This document shows, one piece after another, positions 31,200-39,756 of a stretch of 57,198 bases of DNA (positions within the stretch are counted from its first letter, which is position 1; the number at the start of each line of letters is the position of its first letter). The stretch comes from an uncultured Fretibacterium sp. (lineage in GTDB: Bacteria > Synergistota > Synergistia > Synergistales > Aminobacteriaceae), in the NCBI RefSeq assembly GCF_963548695.1, contig NZ_CAUUWA010000008.1, positions 1 through 57,198 on the forward strand, written 5' to 3'. A program made the position numbers and the translations under genes. The notes beneath the pieces are model-generated. The model worked only from the letters and a program-made list of their open reading frames with translations, did no database searches and was not told the origin of the DNA.

Positions 31200-32318
31200 C
31201 TACTCGAAAAGTTTTTTGAGAGCCCCGTAGCCCTCCCGTTCCAGGTCGGCGACGGGGATGAAACGAAGGGCGGCCCCGTTGATGCAGTAGCGCATGCCGC
31301 CCTTGTCCTTGGGCCCGTCCTCGAACACGTGTCCCAGGTGGCTGTTGCCTGCGCGGCTGCGGACCTCCGAGCGTACCATGCCGTGGCTCGTGTCCATCAG
31401 CTCGCGCACCGCCTCGGAATCGATCGGCTTGGAGAACGCGGGCCAGCCGCAACCCGAGTCGAACTTGTCCTTGGAGGAGAAAAGCGGCTCGCCCGTCACG
31501 ATATCCACATAAATTCCCGGCTCCGTGTGCTTGTCCAGGGGGCTGGAGAAGGGCTGCTCCGTCGCGGCCTGCTGCGTCACCCGGTACTGGAGGTCCGTCA
31601 GCCTGGCCTTGATCTCCTCGTCCGACGGGCGGACATAGCTCGAGCGCTCCTTGGGGCGGTCCTTCCCCTCCGGGATGTCCCCGAGACGGTCGAAGTTGAC
31701 GTGGCAGTAGCCGCCGGGGTTCTTCTCCAAGTACTTCTGATGGTATTCCTCGGCCGGGTAGAAGCTCTTCAGGGGCTCCAGCTCCACCGACAGGGGCTTT
31801 TCGTGTTTTTTGGCCTCCACGGCAAAGACGCGTTCGGCGGTCGCCCGATCCTCCGCGGCCGAGGACCCCGTCAGGTAGACTCCCGTCCGGTACTGCGCTC
31901 CAACATCGGCTCCCTGACGGTTTTTGCTGGTGGGGTCGATGATGGAGAAAAAGGCCGTCAACAATTTGTCGAGCGGCAGGCGCGAGGCATCGTAGCGGAC
32001 GCGCACGGCCTCGGCGTGGCCGGTGTCCCCCTGACATACCTGCTCGTAGGTCGGGCTTTTTGCCGAGCCGTTGGCATACCCTACCTCAGTCTCGGCCACA
32101 CCGGGAACCCGGTCCAGAAAGGCCTGGACCCCCCAGAAACATCCGCCTGCCAGCACGACCTCCCGGATATACGCGGCGTCAAACGTCTGCCCCTCGTTCG
32201 GGTTTCGGGGCAGCCCCTTTCTCAAACCGCTGGCGCCCGCCATCCGGATACCGCCCAGGGCGAGAAAAAATACCGCCATCAAAGCTAAGCCCAACTGTAC
32301 AAAACGCAAAAAAATCAT
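31200..32318 (-). CDS. msrAB: Peptide methionine sulfoxide reductase MsrA/MsrB fusion, membrane-anchored
   Basis: About 373 residues. An N-terminal hydrophobic segment (FVQLGLALMAVFFLALGG) should export or anchor the enzyme. The MsrA domain begins with VVLAGGCFWGVQAF, whose Cys is the catalytic residue; the MsrB domain contains DSGCGWPAFSKPI and GMRYCINGAALRF with its catalytic Cys. The order A then B is common. It repairs both sulfoxide epimers of methionine, here outside the cytoplasm. Start is uncertain: ATG 32318 abuts AAGGAG, while TTG 32309 has better spacing. It is monocistronic, convergent with the methyltransferase gene. Confidence 0.93.
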   Translation of the reverse strand: MIFLRFVQLGLALMAVFFLALGGIRMAGASGLRKGLPRNPNEGQTFDAAYIREVVLAGGCFWGVQAFLDRVPGVAETEVGYANGSAKSPTYEQVCQGDTGHAEAVRVRYDASRLPLDKLLTAFFSIIDPTSKNRQGADVGAQYRTGVYLTGSSAAEDRATAERVFAVEAKKHEKPLSVELEPLKSFYPAEEYHQKYLEKNPGGYCHVNFDRLGDIPEGKDRPKERSSYVRPSDEEIKARLTDLQYRVTQQAATEQPFSSPLDKHTEPGIYVDIVTGEPLFSSKDKFDSGCGWPAFSKPIDSEAVRELMDTSHGMVRSEVRSRAGNSHLGHVFEDGPKDKGGMRYCINGAALRFIPVADLEREGYGALKKLFE

Positions 32319-32776
32319 CTCCTTCCCGTGCCGAAATCCTATCTTCGGCACATTCATATACGACCGGAACAATCGGATTGCTTCCATTATGACAGGGGCC
32401 TTCGGCAGAGCCTTCCGTCGTTTTAGGGATATGCCCGAGGGTCATATTGTGGAGATTGAATCCGTATGATGGGATTATGGGGGAATGAAGGAGAGATGAA
32501 GGGGGGATTAAAGAGAACAGGAGAGGAGAGCATGGCGGTAGCGAAAACATGCCCGGGATGGATTACAAAACCTGACATAAGATGATAGAATAAAAACCAG
32601 GGGAGATCCGACGTACCCTCCCCGCGACATCGTCCCCGAGCTTAAGCAGGTTACCTTTTGTTTGATCGCAGCGGCTGGAGTAGTTTTGGGACGGACGCAA
32701 AACCTGGAAGAAGGAGCGAGGTGCGCAGAGCCCGATTGAACCAGTGGTTGGGATTTCTGGAAATCGTGGGACGATC
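32319..32776 (+). other. 458-bp gap upstream of the Card1-like gene
   Basis: No gene or confident promoter was recognised. Around 32471-32531 the plus strand is strongly purine-biased (GGGGGAATGAAGGAGAGATG and similar). It probably holds the divergent promoters of msrAB and the nuclease-like gene. Confidence 0.4.
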
Positions 32777-35044
32777 ATGAGAAAAAGGACTCCCGATAAG
32801 GATAAGAAGGACGACAAGAACAAGAATAAAAAGGAAAGCGGGGCCGAACAGAACCCCAGGAGTTCTTATGCGGACGGGGGACAGGAGCCCGCGGCGGTTC
32901 CGTCCCCGTCCGACGGCGACAGGACTCCGGCGCGGCGTCCCCGCAGACGAAGGAGCGCTTCGGAAAAGGCGGACCCGATCCCCCTGGAAGCGGGACCGAC
33001 ACCCCCTGCTACCCCGAAAAAAGCACCCCCCGGAGAACAGGATGCGGCCTCTCACGCTGCAGCCCCGGGGGAGGGCGGAGGAAAGCACGGAAATCCTGCT
33101 TCCGAAAAAAGGAAGCCCCAGAACGGAACCAGAAAAAATACCGGTAACGAAAAGGTCCCTTCTAAAAAGGGGACCGGTGCGAGCTATTCCGTGCCTGAGC
33201 CAGTTAAAAACAATACCGATAATGAAAATAAGACCTTAAAATCGGTCGTTGCAGCAGAAACTACAGATAAAAAGCATCCCGGTAACAAAAAGGGATCCGA
33301 TGTATCGAGCGAAAAAAGCAATGTTGAGACTAAAAGTATTATTAGTAAGAAAAACAATACTAATAGTGAGAAAAAATCTAGCAAAAAGAACAATAAAAGC
33401 AAACCCGGTAATAAAAATACGCCTATTAAAACAGAAGTGAACACCGAAAAAAGGGATAAAAATGTTACCGGTGATAAAAATAATGCTGCATCGAAGGATA
33501 GGGCCCTGACACAGGATGACAGAAAGGCTTCCGAGGTTTCCAGGGGCGGGAGGGCTCCGAAGGGGGATGAACAGGTCGGTTCCGTTTCCAATCCCGATAT
33601 GAAAAGCGTCACCGATAATGTCAAGCCCACGTCCCCCAAACGCCCGCGTCGGAGGGGGCGGAACCTCTCAGGACGTAATAACGGTATTGAAAATGCTTCC
33701 GATGTGGACAAAAAAATCGAGGAGAACGGCAGTGATATTGATATCGGTATCAATACCGATATCAATATCCATGGTGAAATTGTGAAGACAGAGCCTGCCC
33801 CAAAAGGAGAGGAAGCAGAATCCGACGCCTCGAAGGGGGACAGGCTGCCCGCCGCCCAAAAGGCCCAGAAGGACCAAAAAACGGAGCGGGGGAAACGCAG
33901 AAAAAATCCCTACTCGCCCCTCGAGTACGGTTCCGTGCAGATGATGTCCTCGCTTCGGGGCTTCGCTCCGCTGGGGATGCTCTTTGTGCTCATGGATGTC
34001 CTCAAGGGGCGGGAGGAGGGGCTGATTCACATCAATCAGCTGGCGCAGTCCCTGTCCATAGGCAAGCCCTCCCTGCTGGCTCAGCTCGAGAACCTCGAGG
34101 CCGCGGGCCTGCTTCGCACGCTCTCCAGCTCTCGAATGGGGCGTCACGTCGAGCTGCTCTCTCCAAACCTGGTGCGGAGCGCGGGCAGCGGGGATGACGG
34201 GGCGGAGAGCTCCCCCTTTGCCGGCCTGCTTCCCGTCCCTCCCTCTCCCCTTGGGGAGGAGGCGGGGGGGCAGTTCTCCGCCGCGAAACTGGAGGGGCTG
34301 GCGCGATACCTCCAGAGGCGCGGGGTCGAGATCGTCCATATTCCCGACGAGTCCAATCTGGACCCCCGTATCTCTCAGATCGCGGGCTTCCTGGGGAAGT
34401 ATCTCTCCTATGTCCTTTCCTTTTACGAGACCCTGAAGGCTACGCTGAACGAGGGAGCGGAGTTCACCTATTCCCTGGCCGGGCTGAACGGCCGCGACGT
34501 CACCCATACCCTGAACCTCTGCCGGATGCTTCGGGAGGTGGACTTCCTGGCCTCGTATGCCTACCGGCGCGCGCCACACTACAAGATCGTGGCGCGTGTG
34601 AACCGTACGCCGACGGCCATCAACTTCCTTACCGGAGGCTGGCTGGAGCACTTCATCCGCGACAAGGTGGTCTCCATCCTCACGACACACCCCGCCACCC
34701 TGGACCTGCCCTACGCCTTCATGAAGAATCCGTGCATCGTCCTTCCGGGCGGGGAGGATTTCGAGCTCGACCTGCTGCTGAGTGTCGGGGAAAGGATATT
34801 CTGGATAGAGGCCAAGACCGGCGAGTACATGGAATTTCTGCCCAAGTACTCACGGGTCTCCAAGGTGCTGGGGCTGAACCGCAACACGTCCATGCTGGTC
34901 AGCGTGGGAGCCTTGGCGCCGGCGGACAACCTCTCCGCCCGCTACGAGCTGAGCTGCTGCAATCTGGACGAGTTTGCGGACGTGTTCAGGATCAACCTGG
35001 TGCGGGAGCTCCAACAGGGCTCCGTCCAGCGCCGGAGGGGCTGA
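32777..35044 (+). CDS. Card1/DUF1887-like PD-(D/E)XK protein with disordered N-terminus and winged helix
   Basis: About 755 residues in three parts. Residues 1-375 are low-complexity and highly charged, rich in Lys, Asn, Ser, Pro and Arg, with repeated units such as PGNKK, TGNEK and PGNKN. Residues about 390-463 form a winged-helix-like segment (HINQLAQSLSIGKPSLLAQL). The C-terminus has GGWLEHFIRDKVV (about 620) and a nuclease core ELDLLL (D665) ... FWIEAKTGEY (E678, K680), as in DUF1887/Card1/Can2 nucleases. Card1 has an N-terminal CARF domain that senses cyclic oligoadenylate; none is seen and there is no CRISPR locus in the window. The AT-rich 33.1-33.5 kb part differs in composition from the ends. 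Start ATG 32777 is tentative. Function unknown; nucleic-acid cleavage is inferred. Confidence 0.7.
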   Translation: MRKRTPDKDKKDDKNKNKKESGAEQNPRSSYADGGQEPAAVPSPSDGDRTPARRPRRRRSASEKADPIPLEAGPTPPATPKKAPPGEQDAASHAAAPGEGGGKHGNPASEKRKPQNGTRKNTGNEKVPSKKGTGASYSVPEPVKNNTDNENKTLKSVVAAETTDKKHPGNKKGSDVSSEKSNVETKSIISKKNNTNSEKKSSKKNNKSKPGNKNTPIKTEVNTEKRDKNVTGDKNNAASKDRALTQDDRKASEVSRGGRAPKGDEQVGSVSNPDMKSVTDNVKPTSPKRPRRRGRNLSGRNNGIENASDVDKKIEENGSDIDIGINTDINIHGEIVKTEPAPKGEEAESDASKGDRLPAAQKAQKDQKTERGKRRKNPYSPLEYGSVQMMSSLRGFAPLGMLFVLMDVLKGREEGLIHINQLAQSLSIGKPSLLAQLENLEAAGLLRTLSSSRMGRHVELLSPNLVRSAGSGDDGAESSPFAGLLPVPPSPLGEEAGGQFSAAKLEGLARYLQRRGVEIVHIPDESNLDPRISQIAGFLGKYLSYVLSFYETLKATLNEGAEFTYSLAGLNGRDVTHTLNLCRMLREVDFLASYAYRRAPHYKIVARVNRTPTAINFLTGGWLEHFIRDKVVSILTTHPATLDLPYAFMKNPCIVLPGGEDFELDLLLSVGERIFWIEAKTGEYMEFLPKYSRVSKVLGLNRNTSMLVSVGALAPADNLSARYELSCCNLDEFADVFRINLVRELQQGSVQRRRG
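33734..33769. repeat. Perfect 36-bp palindrome inside the Card1-like gene
   Basis: A 16-bp arm (GATATTGATATCGGTA) and its exact reverse complement flank the loop TCAA. It encodes DIDIGINTDINI in the disordered region. Such length and perfection are unlikely by chance and could form a stable hairpin in the mRNA or a cruciform in DNA. Confidence 0.8.
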
Positions 35045-35087
35045 GAGGGGCAACGCGAAGGGCAACACCTTGGATGGTGGGGCCCTT

Positions 35088-35286
35088 CGGGATACGAGGG
35101 CACGTACCCTGTACAAGACCGACGGCAAACTCCGGGAGCAGGAGCGCGATGTCTCCAAGCTAACGCCGCTGGACGGCGCCCCGGTCTTTGTATGAGAGGA
35201 TCCAGGTCCCGGAGGAATTGAGGCCCTTTGATGAAATCGGGGCGCTGAGGGCCGAAACCTTCCCAGGAGGACAGCCGACCGCTTAA
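35088..35286 (+). pseudogene. Internally deleted relic of an Rpn-family nuclease gene
   Basis: Three blocks match the intact gene at 40324-41244 in order: 35088-35162 to about 40444-40518, 35162-35229 to about 40687-40754, and 35229-35286 to about 41187-41244, ending at the same stop codon. Two internal segments of about 170 and 430 bp are missing. The first block is joined directly to the decayed terminator of the preceding gene at CCCTTCGGGATACG. It cannot encode a working protein. Confidence 0.85.
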
Positions 35287-35329
35287 CTTAAGGACAGCGA
35301 CAGCCCATTGCGTCGAATAGAAACCTCAT

Positions 35330-35367
35330 AACGCATCGAGGGAGGCCGGAGCCCCCCTCGGTGCGTT
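35330..35367 (-). terminator. Flagellin terminator hairpin
   Basis: AACGCATCGAGGGAGG pairs with the region ending CCCCCCTCGGTGCGTT about 36 bp past the flagellin stop codon. A related hairpin sits after the intact Rpn gene (41293) and a shortened copy at 43.9 kb. Confidence 0.65.
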
Positions 35368-35402
35368 ACCTGTCTTTAATTCAAAGGTCCTTTGTCCCCA
35401 AG

Positions 35403-38400
35403 CTACCCGCGGATGAGGCTCAGCACCGTCTGCGGAAGCTGGTTTGCCTGAGCCAGCATCGCTGTCCCCGACTGCGACAGGATCTGGAGCTTCGTGAAGT
35501 TCAGCATCTCCTGGCTCATGTCCGCGTCGCGGATCCGGCTCTCCGCCGCCGTCAGGTTCGTGCCCGTCGTCGTCAGGTTCGTCACCGTGTGCTCAAGGGA
35601 GTTCTGGAACGCCCCGATCTTCGCACGCTGCGTCGACACCTTCGCGATCGCGTTGTCAAGGATCGAGATGGCGCGCGCCGCGGAGGTGCGGTCCGTCACG
35701 ATAACCCGCGTCACCCCAAGGGCATCCGCGGACATGTTCCCGATGTCGATCGCAACGTCCTCGCCCTCGTTCGCACCAACCTGGAACACCGTGCTGTTGT
35801 CCACCAGGTGCAGGATCGTCTCGTAGGGCGTATTGATCTTCTTCAGCTCGAAGTTCCTCAGGTTCTCGTTCCACTCCACCTTGATGTTCGCCATCGGGTC
35901 GAACTCCACGTCCACGTTCGGGTGGAGCACCCCGATCAGCTGGTTCCCCGACACCGTCACGTTGTTCACCACCGTCGCCCCGTTGTGCGCGTCGTAGATG
36001 GAGGCCGTGAACGCGTTCTCCTTCGCCTCCTGCACCACGTTCAGCGACAGCGCCTTGATCAGGTCCTCGTCGCCCGAGAACGACAGCCTGCCCGCCGCGC
36101 CCGCCACCATGGAGCGGATGATAAACGTGCCCGGCACCGTCTCCAGGCCGTAGTCCTGCTTCGTCCCCTCCTCGACGAAGGTGACGAAGCTGTTCGCGTG
36201 GCTCACCGCGAAGCGCGCCTGGCCCAGTCCGTTCGCGATCGCCCCGTTCAGCTTGCTCCGAAGCTCCGCGAGCGTGTCCGTGGCGTAGAGCGTGATGGAG
36301 GTGTTCTTGCCGTCGCCCTGCGCGATGTTGATGGTCTGCGGATCGGTGAGCATGAAACGCCCCTGACTGTCCCAGAACTTGTTCAGGTCGCGCAGGTGCA
36401 CGTCCTTCTTGGCAACCTGGCCGACATACGCCGCCTCGAACGTCGCCAGCGTCTTGTCCTTCGTCATCTGAGTGGCGTTGGTCTTCAGGACGATGTCGCC
36501 CTCGTAGACCGTGCCGTTCTTGCCGTTCAGGTAGAAGCTCCGGAAGTGCAGCTCCTTCTCCTTCACCTTCGACGCGTTCAGGCCAAACCTGAGGGGCACG
36601 TCCGTGACATTATCTCCCCATTTGAAGGGCCAGGTCTTCGTCTGGGTCCCCGAGATCTCCACCGTTTGAGCGTCCGCTCCGGTGGCCTTCTTCGTCACGT
36701 TGTAGACAAATTTATTTCCCACGGAGAATTTTTTCGTCTGCCCGGCCTTCAGCTGCAGCTCCAACGCACCGTCCGCGTTCGCCGGATCGGTCCCTTCGTC
36801 TCCCAGGCCCAGGAGCTTGCTGAGGTCGTAAAACGCCCCCTCGTTCAGGACGATGTTGTCCTTCACCACGCTGGTCACGGTGCCATCCGGCTTCAGGACG
36901 TTGGCCGTCGCCTTCAGCGTCACGCTCTTGGAGTCCTTGTTGACGGACATCACCTCGAACAAGATGCTGGCGTTGTTCTTAAGCTGGGCATCCTTGACGC
37001 TTGCACCCAGCAGCGCCGCCAGGTCCGTTCCCTCGGCAAACCCGTACTTGCCCGTAAGCCGGGCCTCCGATCCCGGAGTCATCTTTGTCGACGTCGTCGG
37101 GGCTCCGGCTCCCATGATGGTGTTGATGTTGGCTCCACCCAATTTAAACTCCTTGCTGTCGCTGTAGAGCTCAAGCCTCTTGCCGCTCTGGTCCTTTTGT
37201 GCCTTAATATCCAGCCCTGCAGCCGTAAACTTTTCGTTCAGCTTAGCCACCAGGGTGTCGATATCCCTCACGACCTCGTCCAGCGTGATCGTCGTCGTCG
37301 TGCCGTCCACCTCAACGGTCATGGTCTTGGGCGCTCCCGGAGCGCTCCCCAGGCCGGCGGGGTCCTTGAAGTTGAACTGCGTGGGGGGCGTTCCGCCCAT
37401 GAGGTACGTGGTGGAAGTAGTGGGAGACCCCGTTCCCATAATAGCTTCTCGTCCAGCCCCATCCAAGGTGATCTTTCCCGTCTTGGATACGAGCTTTATG
37501 GCCCCCTCGGACTCCAGGGCCGTGATATCGTCTGCGGTAAATCCTTCTGCGCGCAGCAGTTCGTTCATCTTACTGGCCAGGTCCTGGACCGTACCGGAGA
37601 AATCTCCCGGGATCGTAATGGTCTTCTGTGCCCCAGCAAGAGCCCCTTCAACCGTAACCTTCAGTTCTTTATTTTGAAGAGCATCGGGGTTCCAGACGGC
37701 ATGTTTCTTGCCCAACAACTCGATCCTTGACTCCGTCTCGCTGCCGACGCCCATGATATCCTTTATGGCCTCGTCGGGAAGGCCAATCTCGGCCAGGGTT
37801 ATTTTCTTTCCGTCGTCCGATGTCAGCTTGAGCCTGCCGTTCTCAATCGTCGCTGTGATGCCGGCAATGGCATTCAGCTTGTCCTTGAGCCCCTCCAGGT
37901 TGTTCACATTCTCCGTCAATGAGAAGGTAATCGCAGGATCGGATCCCAGCTGCACGGACATCGAACGTTCCCCTATGGCGGAGAAATCAAGGTCATTTGT
38001 GCCTTTAGCGAGGTGACGCTGCGGACTGGTCGTCTTCACCGTGTACGTCCCCGCCGGGAGGTTGTCCACCCGCAGCCCGGACACGCCCGCCTGGTCGTTC
38101 AGGCTGGCGCCCATCACCACGTTCTTGTGCTTGATCGTAAAGACATCCGTCTTCATCGCCTCGGCCTGGCCGGGTTTCGCGTTGATCTGGATCTTGTAGT
38201 TCCCCTCGAACGCCGCCTTCTGGCCGAACCGGTCGATCTGGCGCAGGGAGCCGCGGATGTACGCCTTCGTCGCCAGGTCGTTCGACGACCACAGGCCCGC
38301 GGAGCTCCCGTCCAGCAGGCGCTTCTTGTTGAACTGCGTCGCCGTCGAGGTCCGGTCTATCTCGCTCTTCAGCTGGTCTATTTCCAGCTGGATGTACTGA

Positions 38401-38720
38401 CGGTCCTGCTGCGTCAGCGTGTCGTTCGCCGCCTGTACCGACAGCTCCCGCATCCTCTGGAGGATGCTGTGCACCTCGGACAGCGCGCCCTCCGCAGTCT
38501 GCAGCATCGAGATGCCGTCCTGCGCGTTGCGCACCGCCATGTTCAGGCCGTTGATCTGCGAGCGCATCTTCTCGCTGATGGCCAGGCCCGCCGCGTCGTC
38601 CGCCGCGCTGTTGATCCTCAGCCCCGTGGAGAGCGTCCGGATGGACTTCTGGAGCGCGCTGTTGGTCGCGTTCAGCGAATTGTAAGCGTAGAGCGCCGGT
38701 ATGTTGTGGTAAATCCTCAT
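35403..38720 (-). CDS. Giant flagellin
   Basis: 1105 residues, two to four times the usual flagellin. The N-terminal D0/D1 domain is intact: RIYHNIPALYAYNSLNATN, then LSTGLRINSAADDAAGLAIS and AEGALSEVHSILQRMRELSV. The C-terminal D1/D0 domain (about 1005-1105) has ISILDNAIAKVSTQRAKIGA, then AESRIRDADMSQEMLNFTKL and the tail QTVLSLIRG. Between them lie about 860 residues of surface-exposed variable domains with several repeated themes such as TMTVEVDGTTT/ITLDE. Start ATG 38720 follows AGGAGG by ten bases. It builds the flagellar filament. The leader carries several AGGA motifs, and csrA and fliW lie directly upstream, indicating post-transcriptional control as for hag in Bacillus subtilis. The 3' end was copied to 43.9 kb. 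Confidence 0.94.
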   Translation of the reverse strand: MRIYHNIPALYAYNSLNATNSALQKSIRTLSTGLRINSAADDAAGLAISEKMRSQINGLNMAVRNAQDGISMLQTAEGALSEVHSILQRMRELSVQAANDTLTQQDRQYIQLEIDQLKSEIDRTSTATQFNKKRLLDGSSAGLWSSNDLATKAYIRGSLRQIDRFGQKAAFEGNYKIQINAKPGQAEAMKTDVFTIKHKNVVMGASLNDQAGVSGLRVDNLPAGTYTVKTTSPQRHLAKGTNDLDFSAIGERSMSVQLGSDPAITFSLTENVNNLEGLKDKLNAIAGITATIENGRLKLTSDDGKKITLAEIGLPDEAIKDIMGVGSETESRIELLGKKHAVWNPDALQNKELKVTVEGALAGAQKTITIPGDFSGTVQDLASKMNELLRAEGFTADDITALESEGAIKLVSKTGKITLDGAGREAIMGTGSPTTSTTYLMGGTPPTQFNFKDPAGLGSAPGAPKTMTVEVDGTTTTITLDEVVRDIDTLVAKLNEKFTAAGLDIKAQKDQSGKRLELYSDSKEFKLGGANINTIMGAGAPTTSTKMTPGSEARLTGKYGFAEGTDLAALLGASVKDAQLKNNASILFEVMSVNKDSKSVTLKATANVLKPDGTVTSVVKDNIVLNEGAFYDLSKLLGLGDEGTDPANADGALELQLKAGQTKKFSVGNKFVYNVTKKATGADAQTVEISGTQTKTWPFKWGDNVTDVPLRFGLNASKVKEKELHFRSFYLNGKNGTVYEGDIVLKTNATQMTKDKTLATFEAAYVGQVAKKDVHLRDLNKFWDSQGRFMLTDPQTINIAQGDGKNTSITLYATDTLAELRSKLNGAIANGLGQARFAVSHANSFVTFVEEGTKQDYGLETVPGTFIIRSMVAGAAGRLSFSGDEDLIKALSLNVVQEAKENAFTASIYDAHNGATVVNNVTVSGNQLIGVLHPNVDVEFDPMANIKVEWNENLRNFELKKINTPYETILHLVDNSTVFQVGANEGEDVAIDIGNMSADALGVTRVIVTDRTSAARAISILDNAIAKVSTQRAKIGAFQNSLEHTVTNLTTTGTNLTAAESRIRDADMSQEMLNFTKLQILSQSGTAMLAQANQLPQTVLSLIRG

Positions 38721-38787
38721 AACAATCGAACCTCCTGATTGCGGGTCATCCTGTCCCGACATGTTTCTGCGGTGTTTCAACCATCCT
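38714..38787 (-). promoter_or_regulatory. Candidate CsrA-binding sites in the flagellin leader
   Basis: AGGA occurs on the minus strand at 38784-38787, 38749-38752, 38733-38736 (in the Shine-Dalgarno) and 38714-38717 (codons 2-3). CsrA recognises A(N)GGA, and blocking a site in the Shine-Dalgarno is its known mode at hag. Binding is inferred. Confidence 0.5.
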
Positions 38788-38815
38788 GGTCCCCTCTATG
38801 AGCGCGTGAAGCCCC

Positions 38816-39214
38816 TCACGTCCCTACCCCCGCATCCCCCCTTTCGCTTCTTTCGAAATCAATCGGCTCCGCGTCAATCGGATCCGGCGCGGACAATCGA
38901 GGGCTGCGCCCCCGGCGTCCTCCTGCCTGATCTTGAAATGAAAAGCGCACCGCATGGAGCCGGGAGAGCCCGGAGAAGACGGAGACCGGCAGGTGCGGCA
39001 TCTCCAGCGTCCCCTCCGCGAAGAGGCGCGCGGCGCGGGCAGCCGTGCGGTTTGCGTTCACCACGCCATCCCACACCTCCTTGCGCCAGATCCGGGTGTT
39101 CCTGGGCGCCTCGATGCCCAGGCGCACCATCCCGGCCTGAAAGTCGATGACCGTAATCGCGATGTCCGTCCCGATCTGGATGGACTCGTTGAGCCGTCGG
39201 CCGAGGATCAGCAT
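38816..39214 (-). CDS. csrA: CsrA RNA-binding translational regulator with long C-terminal extension
   Basis: 132 residues, about twice the usual 61-75. Residues 1-50 are a standard CsrA core: MLILGRRLNESIQIGTDIAI, the VRLGIEAPRNTRIWRKEV segment with the RNA-contacting residues. The remaining 80 residues (Arg/Ala-rich, then PHLPVSVFSGLSRLHAVRF and a charged tail) match nothing I know. It overlaps the end of fliW by seven bases and precedes flagellin by 95 bp. It should bind the flagellin leader and block translation until FliW sequesters it. Confidence 0.88.
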   Translation of the reverse strand: MLILGRRLNESIQIGTDIAITVIDFQAGMVRLGIEAPRNTRIWRKEVWDGVVNANRTAARAARLFAEGTLEMPHLPVSVFSGLSRLHAVRFSFQDQAGGRRGRSPRLSAPDPIDAEPIDFERSERGDAGVGT

Positions 39215-39741
39215 CCGCGTTCTCCGTCCTGGCCCCGACCCCACGGCCTGTCCGTCCGGGCGCCCCGCGTCCTCCGCACGTGCCGGAGCCGCATCGCTTC
39301 CCGAAGCTCATCGGGAAGCGCCAGGTGCCGGACGGAGTATTCCTCATCCAGGGCGATGACCTGTACGGCGCGGCGGGTCCTGATGTTGACGAGGATGGGG
39401 GCCCTCAGGTCGACCGTCATCCTCCACGGCTCCACCTCGGGGACGGAGAGCACGGCCAGCAGCACCAGGTCCGACGCCTCCGGCGCTCCCACCAGCTCCA
39501 GGTCGTCCTCCGGGATGCGCGCGTTGTAGTCCGGCATCACCACGTCCGGGGCCGTCACCGGCAGGGCTGGGCCCCCTTCGTCGATGCTCTGGAGCCATCT
39601 GATGGGGCTCTTTCCGTCGTCCAGCAGAATCCAGGCCCGCCTCTCCTCGAAAGCGGGCATGCCGCGGGGAAAGGACAGCACGTCCTCGTCCGCAAACGGA
39701 ATTTCGCCGAAATATCTGGTCTCCAGGATATGGCTCGCCAT
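39208..39741 (-). CDS. fliW: Flagellar assembly factor FliW
   Basis: 177 residues from ATG 39741. FliW features are TRYFGEIPFADEDVLSFPRG at the N-terminus, then PVTAPDVVMPDYNARIPEDD and the C-terminal VNIRTRRAVQVIALDEEYSVRH. FliW binds either flagellin or CsrA, so that free flagellin relieves CsrA repression. The C-terminal 25 residues after this are Arg-rich and overlap csrA. Longer frames upstream run through a polypyrimidine tract and are unlikely to be translated. Confidence 0.92.
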   Translation of the reverse strand: MASHILETRYFGEIPFADEDVLSFPRGMPAFEERRAWILLDDGKSPIRWLQSIDEGGPALPVTAPDVVMPDYNARIPEDDLELVGAPEASDLVLLAVLSVPEVEPWRMTVDLRAPILVNIRTRRAVQVIALDEEYSVRHLALPDELREAMRLRHVRRTRGARTDRPWGRGQDGERGC

Positions 39742-39756
39742 CTCAGGCCCGCCTCG

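Noticed and set aside
32777..35044. Evidence for a type III CRISPR system around the Card1-like gene
   Set aside because: No CRISPR repeats, Cas10, Csm/Cmr or CARF domain were seen anywhere in the window.
35361..37730. A 789-codon open frame on the plus strand opposite the flagellin gene
   Set aside because: It is Arg/His/Val-rich with no known motif and mirrors the GC-rich codons of flagellin; such long antisense frames are expected in this composition.
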